Origin: Cellulomonas humilata
GTDB lineage: Bacteria > Actinomycetota > Actinomycetes > Actinomycetales > Cellulomonadaceae
Direction of reading: 5' to 3'
Assembly (NCBI RefSeq): GCF_030814415.1
Contig: NZ_JAUSVB010000001.1
Span: 1-64,000, forward strand
DNA length: 64,000 bases
Numbering within the stretch: the stretch's first letter is position 1; every line of letters starts with the position of its first letter. The notes below the pieces were generated by a model. That model was not told the DNA's origin, did not search any database, and saw only the letters and a program-made list of their open reading frames with translations. The position numbers and the translations under genes are program-made. Shown in pieces: positions 17,004 through 25,728 of the stretch.

Positions 17004-17950
17004 CCCTTGATCGCGCCGAAGATCACGCCCTTGGTGAAGTGTCGCTGCACGAACGGGTACACGATGAGGATCGGCACGATCGCGAGGACCATCACGGCCA
17101 TCTTGATGGGCAGACCGGTCACCGCGCCCGTCGCGACGTCCACCTGGCCCACCCCGCTGCCCGGCAGCGTCACGCCCTGGAGCACGTACGAGCGCAGCAC
17201 GAGCTGCAGGGGCCACTTGGCGTTGTCGTTGATGTAGAGGATCGCGTTGAAGAACGCGTTCCAGTACCCGACGCCGTAGAACAGGGCGACCACCGCGATC
17301 ACGGCACGCGACATGGGCAGCACGATCCGGCCCAGGATCCGCCAGTCGCCCGCACCGTCGATGCGAGCGGCGTCGAGGATGCCGATGTCGATGCCCATGA
17401 AGAAGTTGCGCAGGATCAGCACGTTGAAGGCCGAGACGGCCCCCGGCAGGATCAGCGCCCAGTAGCTGTTGATGAGCCCCAGCGAGCTGACCAGCAGGTA
17501 CGTCGGGATGAGGCCGGCACCGAAGAACATCGTGATCAGGAAGATGAACAGGATCGGGCGGTGCCCGAACGAGCCCGGTCGCGACAGCCCGTAGGCGCCC
17601 ATGACCGACACCGTGGTGGACAGGACCGTGCCGACGATCGTGATGAAGGTGCTCACGAGGGCGGCACGCGTGACGATCCCGCCGCCCAGGATCTGCGTGT
17701 AGGCGTTGATCGTCAGCTCGCCGGGCACCGTCACCAGGCCGCCGACGCGGATGGTCTCGGCCTGCGTCGACAGGCTGGTGAGGATCACCGTGTACAGCGG
17801 GAAGAGGACCGCGAGCACGACGCACGTGAGCACGATCGTCTTGAGGGTCTGGCCCCCGATGGACGGGCGACCCTCCCACGCAGGGCGGTGCTTCGAGCGA
17901 CGTGGCCGCCGTGCAGCAGGTGCGGAGCCCACCGTTGTCTGGGCACTCAT
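17000..17950 (-). CDS. carbohydrate ABC transporter permease (CUT1, YtcP/LplC-like)
   Basis: This 316-residue inner-membrane protein has about six membrane segments after a basic N-terminus. It carries the EAA loop DAARIDGAGDWRILGRIVLP (near 195-215) that docks to the ATPase. The sequence is of the YtcP/LplC subgroup of CUT1 permeases, which import oligosaccharides. The gene is coupled on both sides by ATGA overlaps: with the other permease at 17947-17950 and with GH42 at 17000-17003. No ATPase gene is present in the cluster, so a shared MsiK-type ATPase encoded elsewhere is probably used. Confidence 0.9.
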   Translation of the reverse strand: MSAQTTVGSAPAARRPRRSKHRPAWEGRPSIGGQTLKTIVLTCVVLAVLFPLYTVILTSLSTQAETIRVGGLVTVPGELTINAYTQILGGGIVTRAALVSTFITIVGTVLSTTVSVMGAYGLSRPGSFGHRPILFIFLITMFFGAGLIPTYLLVSSLGLINSYWALILPGAVSAFNVLILRNFFMGIDIGILDAARIDGAGDWRILGRIVLPMSRAVIAVVALFYGVGYWNAFFNAILYINDNAKWPLQLVLRSYVLQGVTLPGSGVGQVDVATGAVTGLPIKMAVMVLAIVPILIVYPFVQRHFTKGVIFGAIKG

Positions 17951-18945
17951 GCGCGCTTGTACACCCCCGACTCACCGAACACGTGCGCCAGCTTGTTCGC
18001 ACCCAGCACGAGCGCGAGGCTGACCACACCCTTGACCAGCCCCGCCGCTGCGGCGAAGCTCCAGTCCCCGTAGACGACGCCCTGGTAGTAGACGTAGGTG
18101 TCGATGACCTCGGAGACGTCGGCGCCGACCGCGCCGCGTTGCAGGATGAGCTGCTCGAACCCGACGGTCAGCGCGTCGCCGAGCCGCAGGATCAGCAGCA
18201 GGATGATGACCGGCCGCAGCGCGGGCAGGGACACGTGCCACATGCGACGCCACCGGCTGGCCCCGTCCACCGCGGCCGCCTCGTACTGCTCGGGCGGCAC
18301 CGTGCTCAGCGCGGCGAGGAAGATGATGATCCCCCAGCCCGCGTCCTTCCACACCGACTGCATGGTGATGAGGATCAGGAACGTGTCGGGGTTGGTCATC
18401 ATGTCGAACCCGGAGCCCAGGCCGTGGTCGCGCAGGGTCTGGTTGATCAGCCCCGCACCGCCGAAGATCTGCTGGAACACCGTCACCACCAGGACCCACG
18501 AGAAGAAGTGGGGCAGGTAGACGATCGACTGGATGGTCGTGCGCGTCCGCGGCGTGATCACGCTGTTGAGCAGCAGCGCCAGGAAGATCGGGATCGGGAA
18601 GAAGAACACCAGCTGGAACGCGGTGATGACGAGGGTGTTCTCGACCGCGTTGAGGAACGCCGGGTTGGTGAACACGCGCTCGAAGTTGGCCCAGCCGACG
18701 AACTGGCTGTGCAGGAACCCGGTGTACGGCGAGTAGTCCTGCCACGCGATGACGTTGCCCAGCATCGGCACGTACGCGAAGACGCCGAGGAGCAGGATGG
18801 CCGGCGTCACCATGAGCAGCAGCGACCGGTCGCGCTTGAGGCGGACGCGCCAGCCGATCTTGCGCGTCGGTACGGGCGCCGGGGGCGCCGCCTCCCCGGG
18901 AGTCACCACAGGGGGGCGGCGCCGGACCAGCTCGGACAAGGACAT
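17947..18945 (-). CDS. carbohydrate ABC transporter permease (CUT1, LplB/YteP-like)
   Basis: This 332-residue membrane protein has a cytoplasmic, Pro/Arg-rich N-terminus, then SLLLMVTPAILLLGVFAY as the first membrane segment and five more. The EAA loop EAAAVDGASRWRRMWHVSLP lies near 223-242. It is the LplB-type partner of the following permease. The ATG at 18945 overlaps the stop of the binding-protein gene (TGATG), so the binding protein and both permeases form one translationally coupled uptake operon that continues into GH42. Confidence 0.9.
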   Translation of the reverse strand: MSLSELVRRRPPVVTPGEAAPPAPVPTRKIGWRVRLKRDRSLLLMVTPAILLLGVFAYVPMLGNVIAWQDYSPYTGFLHSQFVGWANFERVFTNPAFLNAVENTLVITAFQLVFFFPIPIFLALLLNSVITPRTRTTIQSIVYLPHFFSWVLVVTVFQQIFGGAGLINQTLRDHGLGSGFDMMTNPDTFLILITMQSVWKDAGWGIIIFLAALSTVPPEQYEAAAVDGASRWRRMWHVSLPALRPVIILLLILRLGDALTVGFEQLILQRGAVGADVSEVIDTYVYYQGVVYGDWSFAAAAGLVKGVVSLALVLGANKLAHVFGESGVYKRA

Positions 18946-20603
18946 CAGCTCTGCTGGTCCAGGATGTCCTGGTAGAACGCCCGGAGCTCCTCGCCGCCGG
19001 ACGCCCGCCACGTCTCGACGGCCGCGTCGAGGTCGCTCATGTCCTTGCGACCGCGGGAGATGTCCTTCTCCAGGTCGACGAACGGCTGCCCGATCGATGC
19101 GTACTCCTGCGGCTCGACGATCTGCTGCGCGTAGAACAGCGGGTCGGTCGCGTACTGGGCCGCGTTCGCCTTCCACTCCGACGCCGCCTTGACGTAGCCC
19201 GGGTACTGCACGTGGGTCTCCGAGATCGGCGGGTCGACGAGGAAGATGTAGGTCGGCTGGAGCTCGGTGGCTGCCAGGTCGGTGGGCACCGGGAGCCCGT
19301 CGTCGCCGCGCGTGTAGTGCACGCCCTCGACGCCGTTGTTGATGGTGTCGTACTCGGTGGTGCCGTAGGGCGCCGCGAGCACGTTGGCGATCGCGAGGAG
19401 CTCCTTGACCTTGGCCTCGTCGTCCGTCTTCTTGATGAACGAGAAGATGTTGGCCGGGTTGCCCTTCCAGAGGATCGGCGTGCCGCCGTCGGCGTCGAAC
19501 GGGTCGAACGGCTGCTGCCAGTACGCGGGGTTGCTGGCCAGGTTGTCGCGCATGGCCTCGTGCCAGCCGCCGACGCCGTCGTTGGCGATCAGCGACTTGC
19601 CGGACTGGAACCGCGCCTTGGCCTCGCCGGACTGGTCGGCGACGGCGTCGGGGTGGACGGCACCGCTGGCGAACAGCGCGGCGTTCCACTCGAGCGCGGC
19701 GCGGTACTCGTCGGTCTCGACGCGGTGCACCAGCTTGTCGCCGTCGAGCTTCCACTTCGGCGGGACCGCGTGGATGATTGCGGCCGAGTTCCAGAGGTCC
19801 TCGGCGCCCCAGACGCTGCCGCCCGTCAGCTCGAGCGCGAGGTCCAGGAGGTCCTGGCCGTTCTTCACGTCCGGGGTGATGCCGAGCCCGTCGAGGACGT
19901 CGCGCCGGTAGAAGATCGCGTCGGTGATGACCTCGCCCGGGAACGGCAGGCCGTAGAGCTTGCCGTTGAAGACGCAGAACTTCCACGCGTCCGAGGAGAT
20001 GTTGGCCAGGTTCGGGTACGGCGTGACCTTGTCGCCCGCGAGGTACGGCGTGAGGTCCTGGAACACGTTCCTGACGATCTCGGAGCCGAACCGCGGCGGC
20101 AGGTTCCAGGTGGGGACGCACACCCAGTCCGGGACGTCCTTGGCCGAGGCCAGCACGGTGGCCAGCTTGTCGCCGTAGACGTTGCCGTCCGTGATCTGGA
20201 ACTGGATGTCCGAGCCGAGCAGCTCGTTCACGGCCTCGTAGTACTTGTTGCCCTTGGTGGGCGGGATGGTGCCCCACAGCGGGGTCATCGCGGTGTAGAC
20301 GACGCCGGTGCCCGGGGCGTCCTTCACGGACTGGACGAGCTCGGGCGGGATCGACTCGTACCCCGGCACGGAGCCGTTGACGCTCGGGTAGTCCGGGTCG
20401 ATGTACGTGACCGGGATGTACTTCGGGATCACGTCGCCCGCGGCGGCGGCGGAGTTGTTCGCGGCCGGGGGCGGGGTGGTCGAGCAGGCTGTCAGGAGAC
20501 CGGGGATCCCGACGACGGCCGCGCCCGTCGCGATCAGGCCCAGGAACCGGCGGCGGTCGACCGCGTGGTCGCCGAGCCGGCCGAAAGTAGGCGTGGCGTT
20601 CAT
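18945..20603 (-). CDS. extracellular oligosaccharide-binding lipoprotein (ABC importer)
   Basis: This 552-residue substrate-binding protein is of the large LplA type. DRRRFLGLIATGAAVVGIP has a twin-arginine-like signal and runs into the lipobox LLTAC, so it is probably exported folded and then lipid-anchored. The mature part is a two-lobed family-1 solute-binding fold and is longer than maltose-binding proteins, as is usual for oligosaccharide binders. ATG 20603 has AAGGGA upstream. It is the first gene of the uptake operon and has a LacI-type operator 33 bases upstream of its start codon. Confidence 0.9.
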   Translation of the reverse strand: MNATPTFGRLGDHAVDRRRFLGLIATGAAVVGIPGLLTACSTTPPPAANNSAAAAGDVIPKYIPVTYIDPDYPSVNGSVPGYESIPPELVQSVKDAPGTGVVYTAMTPLWGTIPPTKGNKYYEAVNELLGSDIQFQITDGNVYGDKLATVLASAKDVPDWVCVPTWNLPPRFGSEIVRNVFQDLTPYLAGDKVTPYPNLANISSDAWKFCVFNGKLYGLPFPGEVITDAIFYRRDVLDGLGITPDVKNGQDLLDLALELTGGSVWGAEDLWNSAAIIHAVPPKWKLDGDKLVHRVETDEYRAALEWNAALFASGAVHPDAVADQSGEAKARFQSGKSLIANDGVGGWHEAMRDNLASNPAYWQQPFDPFDADGGTPILWKGNPANIFSFIKKTDDEAKVKELLAIANVLAAPYGTTEYDTINNGVEGVHYTRGDDGLPVPTDLAATELQPTYIFLVDPPISETHVQYPGYVKAASEWKANAAQYATDPLFYAQQIVEPQEYASIGQPFVDLEKDISRGRKDMSDLDAAVETWRASGGEELRAFYQDILDQQS

Positions 20604-20635
20604 CTGCGTCCCTTCACTTCCTCGTGGAGATCGCG

Positions 20636-20649
20636 TCGAAGCGGTTCGA
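20636..20649. promoter_or_regulatory. LacI-type operator O3 (binding-protein gene)
   Basis: TCGAAGCGGTTCGA is a 14-bp palindrome with two unsymmetric bases and a central CG. It lies just upstream of the binding-protein gene and matches O2 at 13 of 14 bases. Confidence 0.65.
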
Positions 20650-20779
20650 CGGCGAGACTCTATGGCCATGCCCCGAGCGAGGCAAGACCTACGGGACCTG
20701 GATCGGCACTTGCGACAAACAGGGCCGTCAAGCACCATGAATGCCGCACGATGCCTGCTCGCGCGCCGTCGAACCATCG

Positions 20780-20793
20780 TCGAATCGGTTCGA
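20780..20793. promoter_or_regulatory. LacI-type operator O4 (GH3), inside a longer inverted repeat
   Basis: TCGAATCGGTTCGA lies about 60 bases upstream of the rightward GH3 gene. In addition GTCGAACC (20768-20775) and GGTTCGAC (20787-20794) form a perfect 8-bp inverted repeat, so two overlapping operator registers or a stem-loop are possible. The interval 20604-20851 therefore holds one operator for each divergent transcript. Confidence 0.65.
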
Positions 20794-20851
20794 CGTTTCC
20801 AGGCTTAAACGTTTTGCAGGCTGTCCCTGACCACTCGACGACGAGGACCCC

Positions 20852-23599
20852 GTGGCCGACCCGACCCCGACCGATCGGCCCTTCGCGGCGCGCGCCCAGG
20901 AGCTCCTGGACCAGCTCACCCCGGCCGAGCGGCTCGCCCTCCTGCACCAGCACGCCGCCCCCGTCCCCCGCGTCGGTCTCGGTCCGTTCCGCACGGGCAC
21001 CGAAGGGCTGCACGGGGTCGCGTGGCTCGGGACGGCCACCACGTTCCCGCAGCCCGTCGGGCTCGCCGCGACGTGGGACGCGGACCTGCTGGAGCGCGTC
21101 GGCACCGTCGTCGGCACCGAGGTCCGGGCCAAGCACGCCGCCGACCCCACCGTCTCGCTCAATGTGTGGGCGCCGGTGGTCAACCCGCTGCGCCACCCGC
21201 GGTGGGGTCGCAACGAGGAGGGGTTCTCGGAGGACCCGCACCTCACCGCGTACCTCGCCACCGCGTACGCCCGGGGCCTGCGCGGCGGCCACCCGACCTA
21301 CTGGCGCACGGTCCCCACACTGAAGCACCTCGTCGCCTACGGGAACGAGACCGACCGCAGCGTCACCAGCGCGCAACTGTCGCCCCGGGTGCTGCACGAG
21401 TACGAGCTGCCGGCATTCCGCGGCCCCATCGAGGCCGGTGTCGTGGGCGCGGTGATGCCGTCGTACAACCTGGTCAACGGCCGCCCGAACCACGTCGCCC
21501 GCGAGCTCCTGGACGAGGTCCGCGGGTGGACGCAGGCGTCCCTGTTCGTCGTCTCGGACGCCGGCGCACCGACCAACCTGGTGGTCGGCGAGCGCTACTA
21601 CGACGACCACGTCGAGGCCGCCGCCGCCGCGGTCCGGGCCGGCGTGGACTCGTTCACCGACCACGACGCCGACCCGACCCGGACGATCGCGCACCTGACC
21701 GCCGCCCTGGAGCGCGGGCTCCTCGACCAGGCGGACGTCGACCGCGCCGCGCTGCGCCAGCTCGAGCTGCGCCTGGCGACCGGCGAGCTGGACCCCGACC
21801 TCGACCCCTGGGCCTCCGTGAACGCCGCCGACCTCGACCTGCCCGCCAGCCGCGCTCTGGCCCGCGAGGCGGCGACACGTGCGGTCGTCGTCCTGGAGAA
21901 CGACGGCGTGCTGCCCCTGCGACACGGCTCCCGCGTGGCCGTCGTCGGACCCCACGCCGACCAGGTCCTCGCCGACTGGTACTCGGGCACGCCGCCCTAC
22001 ACGGTCTCGATCGCCGAGGCGCTCGACCCGGTCGACGTGGTCAACGGCGCCGACACCGTCGCGCTGCGGTCCCGCACGACGGGTGACTACGTGGACGTCG
22101 GCACGGACGGGATGCTCGTCGCCACCGCCCGCACGGCTGCCCCCCACGACGTCACCGACTGGGGCGAGGGCGTCCTGACGCTCCGTGCCGTGGGATCCGG
22201 TCTGCTCTGGACGGGCGCCGGCTGGATCCTGCGCGCGGACGCGCCGAGCGTGCACGGGTGGGTGGCGCAGGAGAGCTTCCGGGCGCACCGGCACGACGAC
22301 GGCTCCGTCTCGTTGCAGCACACGGGCTCCGGCCGCTGGGTGATGGTGCAGCGCGACGGCGGCGTGCTCGTGGCCGACGCGTCCTCCGCGGCGACCGCCG
22401 AGCGGTTCACGCTGCGCACCGTCCGGTCCGGGACCGCGCGCGCAGTGGACGCGGCGCGCGACGCCGACGTCGTCGTGCTGGCGGTCGGCAACGACCCCCA
22501 CCTGCTCGGCCGGGAGACCGAGGACCGCCCGCACCTGCGGCTGCCCGAGTCGCAGGCGGAGCTCGCCCGCGCGGTGCTGGAGGCCAACCCCGCGACGGTC
22601 CTCGTCGTCGTCTCGTCGTACCCGTACGTCCTCGGAGCGCTCGGCGACGACGCCGCGGCCGTCGTGTGGTCCGCGCACGGCGGCCAGGAGCTCGGCCACG
22701 GGCTGGCGGACGTGCTCCGCGGCGACGCCGAGCCGTACGGCCGGCTGGCGCAGGCCTGGCCCGAGACCGAGCAGGACGCCGGTGACCTGCTCGACTACGA
22801 CGTCATCGGCGGCGGGCTCACGCACTGGTACGCGCCCCGGCCCGCCCGGTGGGCGTTCGGGCACGGCCGGAGCTACACGACCGTCGCCTACGAGGCGATC
22901 GAGCGGACCGCCGACTCGGTCCGGGTGACCGTCCGGAACACGGGCGACCGGCCGGTCGACGAGCTGGTCCAGGTCTACGCGGCCGCCCCGGAGCACCGGC
23001 TGCCGGTGCCGCACCGCCGGCTCGTCGCGCACCGACGGGTCCGGCTGGAGCCCGCGCAGACGGCGGTCGTCGACCTCGACATCGCCGCTGACGCGTTCGC
23101 GGTCTGGGACGTCACGAGCGGACGGTTCGTCGTCGAGCCCGGGCGGTACGAGCTGCACGCGGGGCCGTCCTCGGCGGACCTGCCCCTCGTGGTCGAGGTC
23201 GACGTCGACGGCGAGCCCGTCCCCGCGCGCAGGCTCGACGCATGGGTGCGCGCCATCGACCACGACGAGCGCGAGGACATCACGTTCGCCGAACGTACCC
23301 GCGAGGTTGGCGACGCCCTCGAGGTCACGCGGGGGCGGCGCACCGGCTGGGTGGTGTTCCGGGACGTCGACCTCACGGGGGTCGGCCGCGTCGAGCTGGC
23401 CGTGGCGCGAGGTGGGTCGGTGCGGGTCGAGGTGCGCGACGCGCGCGGGTGGCGGTCGCTCGGGACGGCGTCCTCGCCGACCGGCGGCCGGTACGACTGG
23501 TCGAGCGTGGAGATCCCGGTGTCGTCCGCGGCCGTCGGTGACCTGCGACTGGTCCTGGTCGGTGAGATCCGGCTCGGATCCCTGCGGGGCCGCGCGTAG
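20852..23599 (+). CDS. GH3 glycoside hydrolase with inserted beta-trefoil-like domain
   Basis: This 915-residue protein is a cytoplasmic GH3 enzyme (beta-glucosidase/beta-xylosidase group). The barrel carries GFSEDPHL and TLKHLVAYGNE (substrate binding) and the nucleophile Asp in LFVVSDAGA (D236), followed by the alpha/beta sandwich with VLENDGVLPLRHG. About 125 residues (roughly 405-530), rich in short Gly/Trp strands, are inserted before VVVLAVGNDPHLLGRETEDR, the region carrying the acid/base Glu. They resemble fascin-like or ricin-like trefoil repeats seen in some actinobacterial GH3. A fibronectin-III-like domain and a C-terminal beta domain follow. Translation starts at a GTG with GAGGA upstream. 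Confidence 0.88.
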   Translation: MADPTPTDRPFAARAQELLDQLTPAERLALLHQHAAPVPRVGLGPFRTGTEGLHGVAWLGTATTFPQPVGLAATWDADLLERVGTVVGTEVRAKHAADPTVSLNVWAPVVNPLRHPRWGRNEEGFSEDPHLTAYLATAYARGLRGGHPTYWRTVPTLKHLVAYGNETDRSVTSAQLSPRVLHEYELPAFRGPIEAGVVGAVMPSYNLVNGRPNHVARELLDEVRGWTQASLFVVSDAGAPTNLVVGERYYDDHVEAAAAAVRAGVDSFTDHDADPTRTIAHLTAALERGLLDQADVDRAALRQLELRLATGELDPDLDPWASVNAADLDLPASRALAREAATRAVVVLENDGVLPLRHGSRVAVVGPHADQVLADWYSGTPPYTVSIAEALDPVDVVNGADTVALRSRTTGDYVDVGTDGMLVATARTAAPHDVTDWGEGVLTLRAVGSGLLWTGAGWILRADAPSVHGWVAQESFRAHRHDDGSVSLQHTGSGRWVMVQRDGGVLVADASSAATAERFTLRTVRSGTARAVDAARDADVVVLAVGNDPHLLGRETEDRPHLRLPESQAELARAVLEANPATVLVVVSSYPYVLGALGDDAAAVVWSAHGGQELGHGLADVLRGDAEPYGRLAQAWPETEQDAGDLLDYDVIGGGLTHWYAPRPARWAFGHGRSYTTVAYEAIERTADSVRVTVRNTGDRPVDELVQVYAAAPEHRLPVPHRRLVAHRRVRLEPAQTAVVDLDIAADAFAVWDVTSGRFVVEPGRYELHAGPSSADLPLVVEVDVDGEPVPARRLDAWVRAIDHDEREDITFAERTREVGDALEVTRGRRTGWVVFRDVDLTGVGRVELAVARGGSVRVEVRDARGWRSLGTASSPTGGRYDWSSVEIPVSSAAVGDLRLVLVGEIRLGSLRGRA

Positions 23600-23618
23600 C
23601 GGCCACTACGGTGGGGCG

Positions 23619-24074
23619 ATGACGACGCCGGCGCCGGCACTCCCCCCGAAGTGGTTCATCCGGGTGGCCTGGCGCGTGCACCGCGGTCTCCACCGCATCA
23701 GCGGCGGCCGGTTCCTGTGGGCTCCGTCGAACAAGCGCGGCTACGGCGCCCTGCGCCTGACCACGACCGGGCGGACGTCCGGGCAGGAGCGCAGCGTCAT
23801 CCTCGGCTACCTCGAGGACGGCCCGAACCTGGTGACCCTCGCGATGAACGGCTGGATCGAGGGCCACCCCGCGTGGTGGCTGAACCTCGAGGCGCAGCCC
23901 GAGGCGGTCGTCCGCCTGGACGGCGAGGAGCCGCGACCCGTGCGCGCTCGCACCGTGGTCGGGCAGGAACGCGAACGGCTGTGGAAGGTCTGGACCGACA
24001 TGAACCCGAAGCTCGACGCCTACGCCGCGACGCGGACGACCGTGACGCCGGTGGTCGTGCTCGAGCCCCGCTAG
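23619..24074 (+). CDS. nitroreductase-family (Ddn-like) deazaflavin-dependent oxidoreductase
   Basis: This 151-residue protein matches the split-barrel Ddn/F420-dependent family. LRLTTTGRTSGQERSVILGY (about 45-64) is the cofactor-phosphate binding segment, and GHPAWWLNLEAQPEAVV follows. The family uses F420H2 or a flavin to reduce quinones and other electrophiles. The length is normal for a soluble member. It follows GH3 by 19 bases and may be co-transcribed, although nothing links it to sugar metabolism. Its stop overlaps that of nagA at a CTAG. Confidence 0.85.
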   Translation: MTTPAPALPPKWFIRVAWRVHRGLHRISGGRFLWAPSNKRGYGALRLTTTGRTSGQERSVILGYLEDGPNLVTLAMNGWIEGHPAWWLNLEAQPEAVVRLDGEEPRPVRARTVVGQERERLWKVWTDMNPKLDAYAATRTTVTPVVVLEPR

Positions 24075-25255
24075 ACCCAGGCGCCCCCGCGCAGGACGCG
24101 CAGCGGCGCCAGGTCGGCGTCCGTGACGACGAGGTCCGCGCGGCGGCCCGCGGCGAGCGCGCCGAGGTCGCGACGGCCCAGGACGTCGGCCGGCACCGTG
24201 GCCGCGGCGAGCACCGCGTCCTCGAGCGGGATCCCCGCGGCGACCACGTTCCGCACCACGTCGAGCAGGTGCGCCACTCCGCCGGCGATCGCGCCGGTCT
24301 CGTCGGCGATCCGCGCGACCCCGTCGGCCACCCGCACGGCCATCGGGCCCAGCCGGTACTCGCCGTCGGGCATCCCGGCGGCCGCCATCGCGTCCGTGAC
24401 CAGCGCGATCGAGCCCGCACCGACGAGGTCGAACACCGACCGGACGGTCCCGTCGGCCAGGTGGGTGCCGTCCGCCACGAGCTCGACGACCAGCTCCCCG
24501 CGCGCCGCGGCCGCGAGGCAGGCCGCGATCGGGCCCGGGTCGCGGTGGTGCAGCGGCCGCATGCCGTTGAACAGGTGCGTCGCGGTGAGCCGACCGTTGG
24601 ACCGGGACGCCAGCAGGTCGAACCCGCGGTCCACGGCCTCGTCGACCTGCTCCGCCGAGGCGTCGGTGTGCCCGATGGACGGCACCGCGCCGACGTCGAC
24701 CAGCGCCGCGACGACCTCCTCGGCCCCCGGCACCTCCGGCGCCACGGTCATGGTGACCAGGTGGCCGCGGGCCGCCCCGGCGATGCTGCGCACCAGCTCC
24801 GGGTCGCCGTCGAGCATGTCCGCGGGGTTCTGTGCCCCGCACCGGTGCGCCGACAGGAACGGGCCCTCGAGGTGGATGCCGACGATCTCTCCCGCGTCCG
24901 CGAGCTCCGCGAGCACGGCGGTCCGCAGCAGGAGGATCTCCGGCGACGCCGTGACGAGCGACGCGACCAGGCTCGTGGTGCCGTGCCGGCGGTGCTCGTC
25001 GACGGCACGCTGCGCGTCGGCGGCGTCGACCGCGTCCGGGAAGCTCGCGCCACCGCCCCCGTGGCAGTGCAGGTCGACCAGGCCGGGAAGGATCGTCGCG
25101 TCGCTCGGCTCGGGCGCTGCCCACCCTCGGGGCAGTCGATCGGTCGGGCCGACCCAGACGATGGTGGGGCCGTCGACGACCACGATGCCGTCGTCGAGGA
25201 TGCCGCGAGGCGTGACGAGCCGGCCGCGCAGGACGAGAGGGGTGTCGGTGCTCAC
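24071..25255 (-). CDS. nagA: N-acetylglucosamine-6-phosphate deacetylase
   Basis: This 394-residue amidohydrolase converts GlcNAc-6-phosphate to glucosamine-6-phosphate. LPGLVDLHCHGGGG (near 62) holds the first metal-binding His pair, HLEGPFLS carries the metal-binding Glu, SIGHTDAS and THLFNGM give the next His ligands, and VTDAMAAAGMPDG the catalytic Asp. The GTG at 25255 makes a GTGA overlap with the upstream gene and gives the usual family length; an ATG six codons earlier is an alternative. It ends a TetR-controlled operon with membrane proteins, an unusual setting for nagA. Confidence 0.88.
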   Translation of the reverse strand: MSTDTPLVLRGRLVTPRGILDDGIVVVDGPTIVWVGPTDRLPRGWAAPEPSDATILPGLVDLHCHGGGGASFPDAVDAADAQRAVDEHRRHGTTSLVASLVTASPEILLLRTAVLAELADAGEIVGIHLEGPFLSAHRCGAQNPADMLDGDPELVRSIAGAARGHLVTMTVAPEVPGAEEVVAALVDVGAVPSIGHTDASAEQVDEAVDRGFDLLASRSNGRLTATHLFNGMRPLHHRDPGPIAACLAAAARGELVVELVADGTHLADGTVRSVFDLVGAGSIALVTDAMAAAGMPDGEYRLGPMAVRVADGVARIADETGAIAGGVAHLLDVVRNVVAAGIPLEDAVLAAATVPADVLGRRDLGALAAGRRADLVVTDADLAPLRVLRGGAWV

Positions 25256-25728
25256 GCCCCAATCCTTCCCCATGGCAGCGCCGCTCCCTGCGCGTCCGAC
25301 CAGCGGACCTTGCGGGCGTGCGCGCGCCCGGTCCACCACCGCGCGCCACCGGCTCCGACAGCCCCCTCAGCGGCGGCGACGATCCAGGACCAGCCGGCGA
25401 TGTCGAGCATGCCCCACCACGCGCACAGCGCGACCGACAGGACCGCGCCGACCAGAGCGAACACCAGGACGTGCACCAGCTCGCGGCTCACACCGGCCAG
25501 CAGCCGCGCCGTGAGCAGTCCGGCGGGGAACCCGACCACCCCCACCGGGACGATCGCCACCAGCAGCGCGTACGGGAGGTACGCAAGGGCGACCATCAGG
25601 CCCGAACCGGTCCGCTCCTGCCCCAGGGCCGCAGCCGCGATCCCGAGTCCCACCACGTTGACGCCCGCGAGCACGACGAGGCACCGCAGGCACAGCGCCG
25701 CGATCGTGCCCGGGCCGCGGACACTCAT
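25252..25728 (-). CDS. four-pass membrane protein of unknown function
   Basis: This 158-residue protein has about four hydrophobic segments, starting with GTIAALCLRCLVVLAGVNVVG, and a basic, Trp-containing tail. I recognise no family. Both ends overlap the neighbouring genes (ATGA upstream, GTGA into nagA). It is therefore translated with the YndJ-DUF1990 protein and may act with it in the membrane. Confidence 0.65.
   Translation of the reverse strand: MSVRGPGTIAALCLRCLVVLAGVNVVGLGIAAAALGQERTGSGLMVALAYLPYALLVAIVPVGVVGFPAGLLTARLLAGVSRELVHVLVFALVGAVLSVALCAWWGMLDIAGWSWIVAAAEGAVGAGGARWWTGRAHARKVRWSDAQGAALPWGRIGA

Noticed and set aside
10012-23599. A mobile island or prophage origin for the sugar-uptake locus
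   Set aside because: No integrase, transposase, terminal repeats or tRNA junction was seen, and base composition looks like that of the neighbours.
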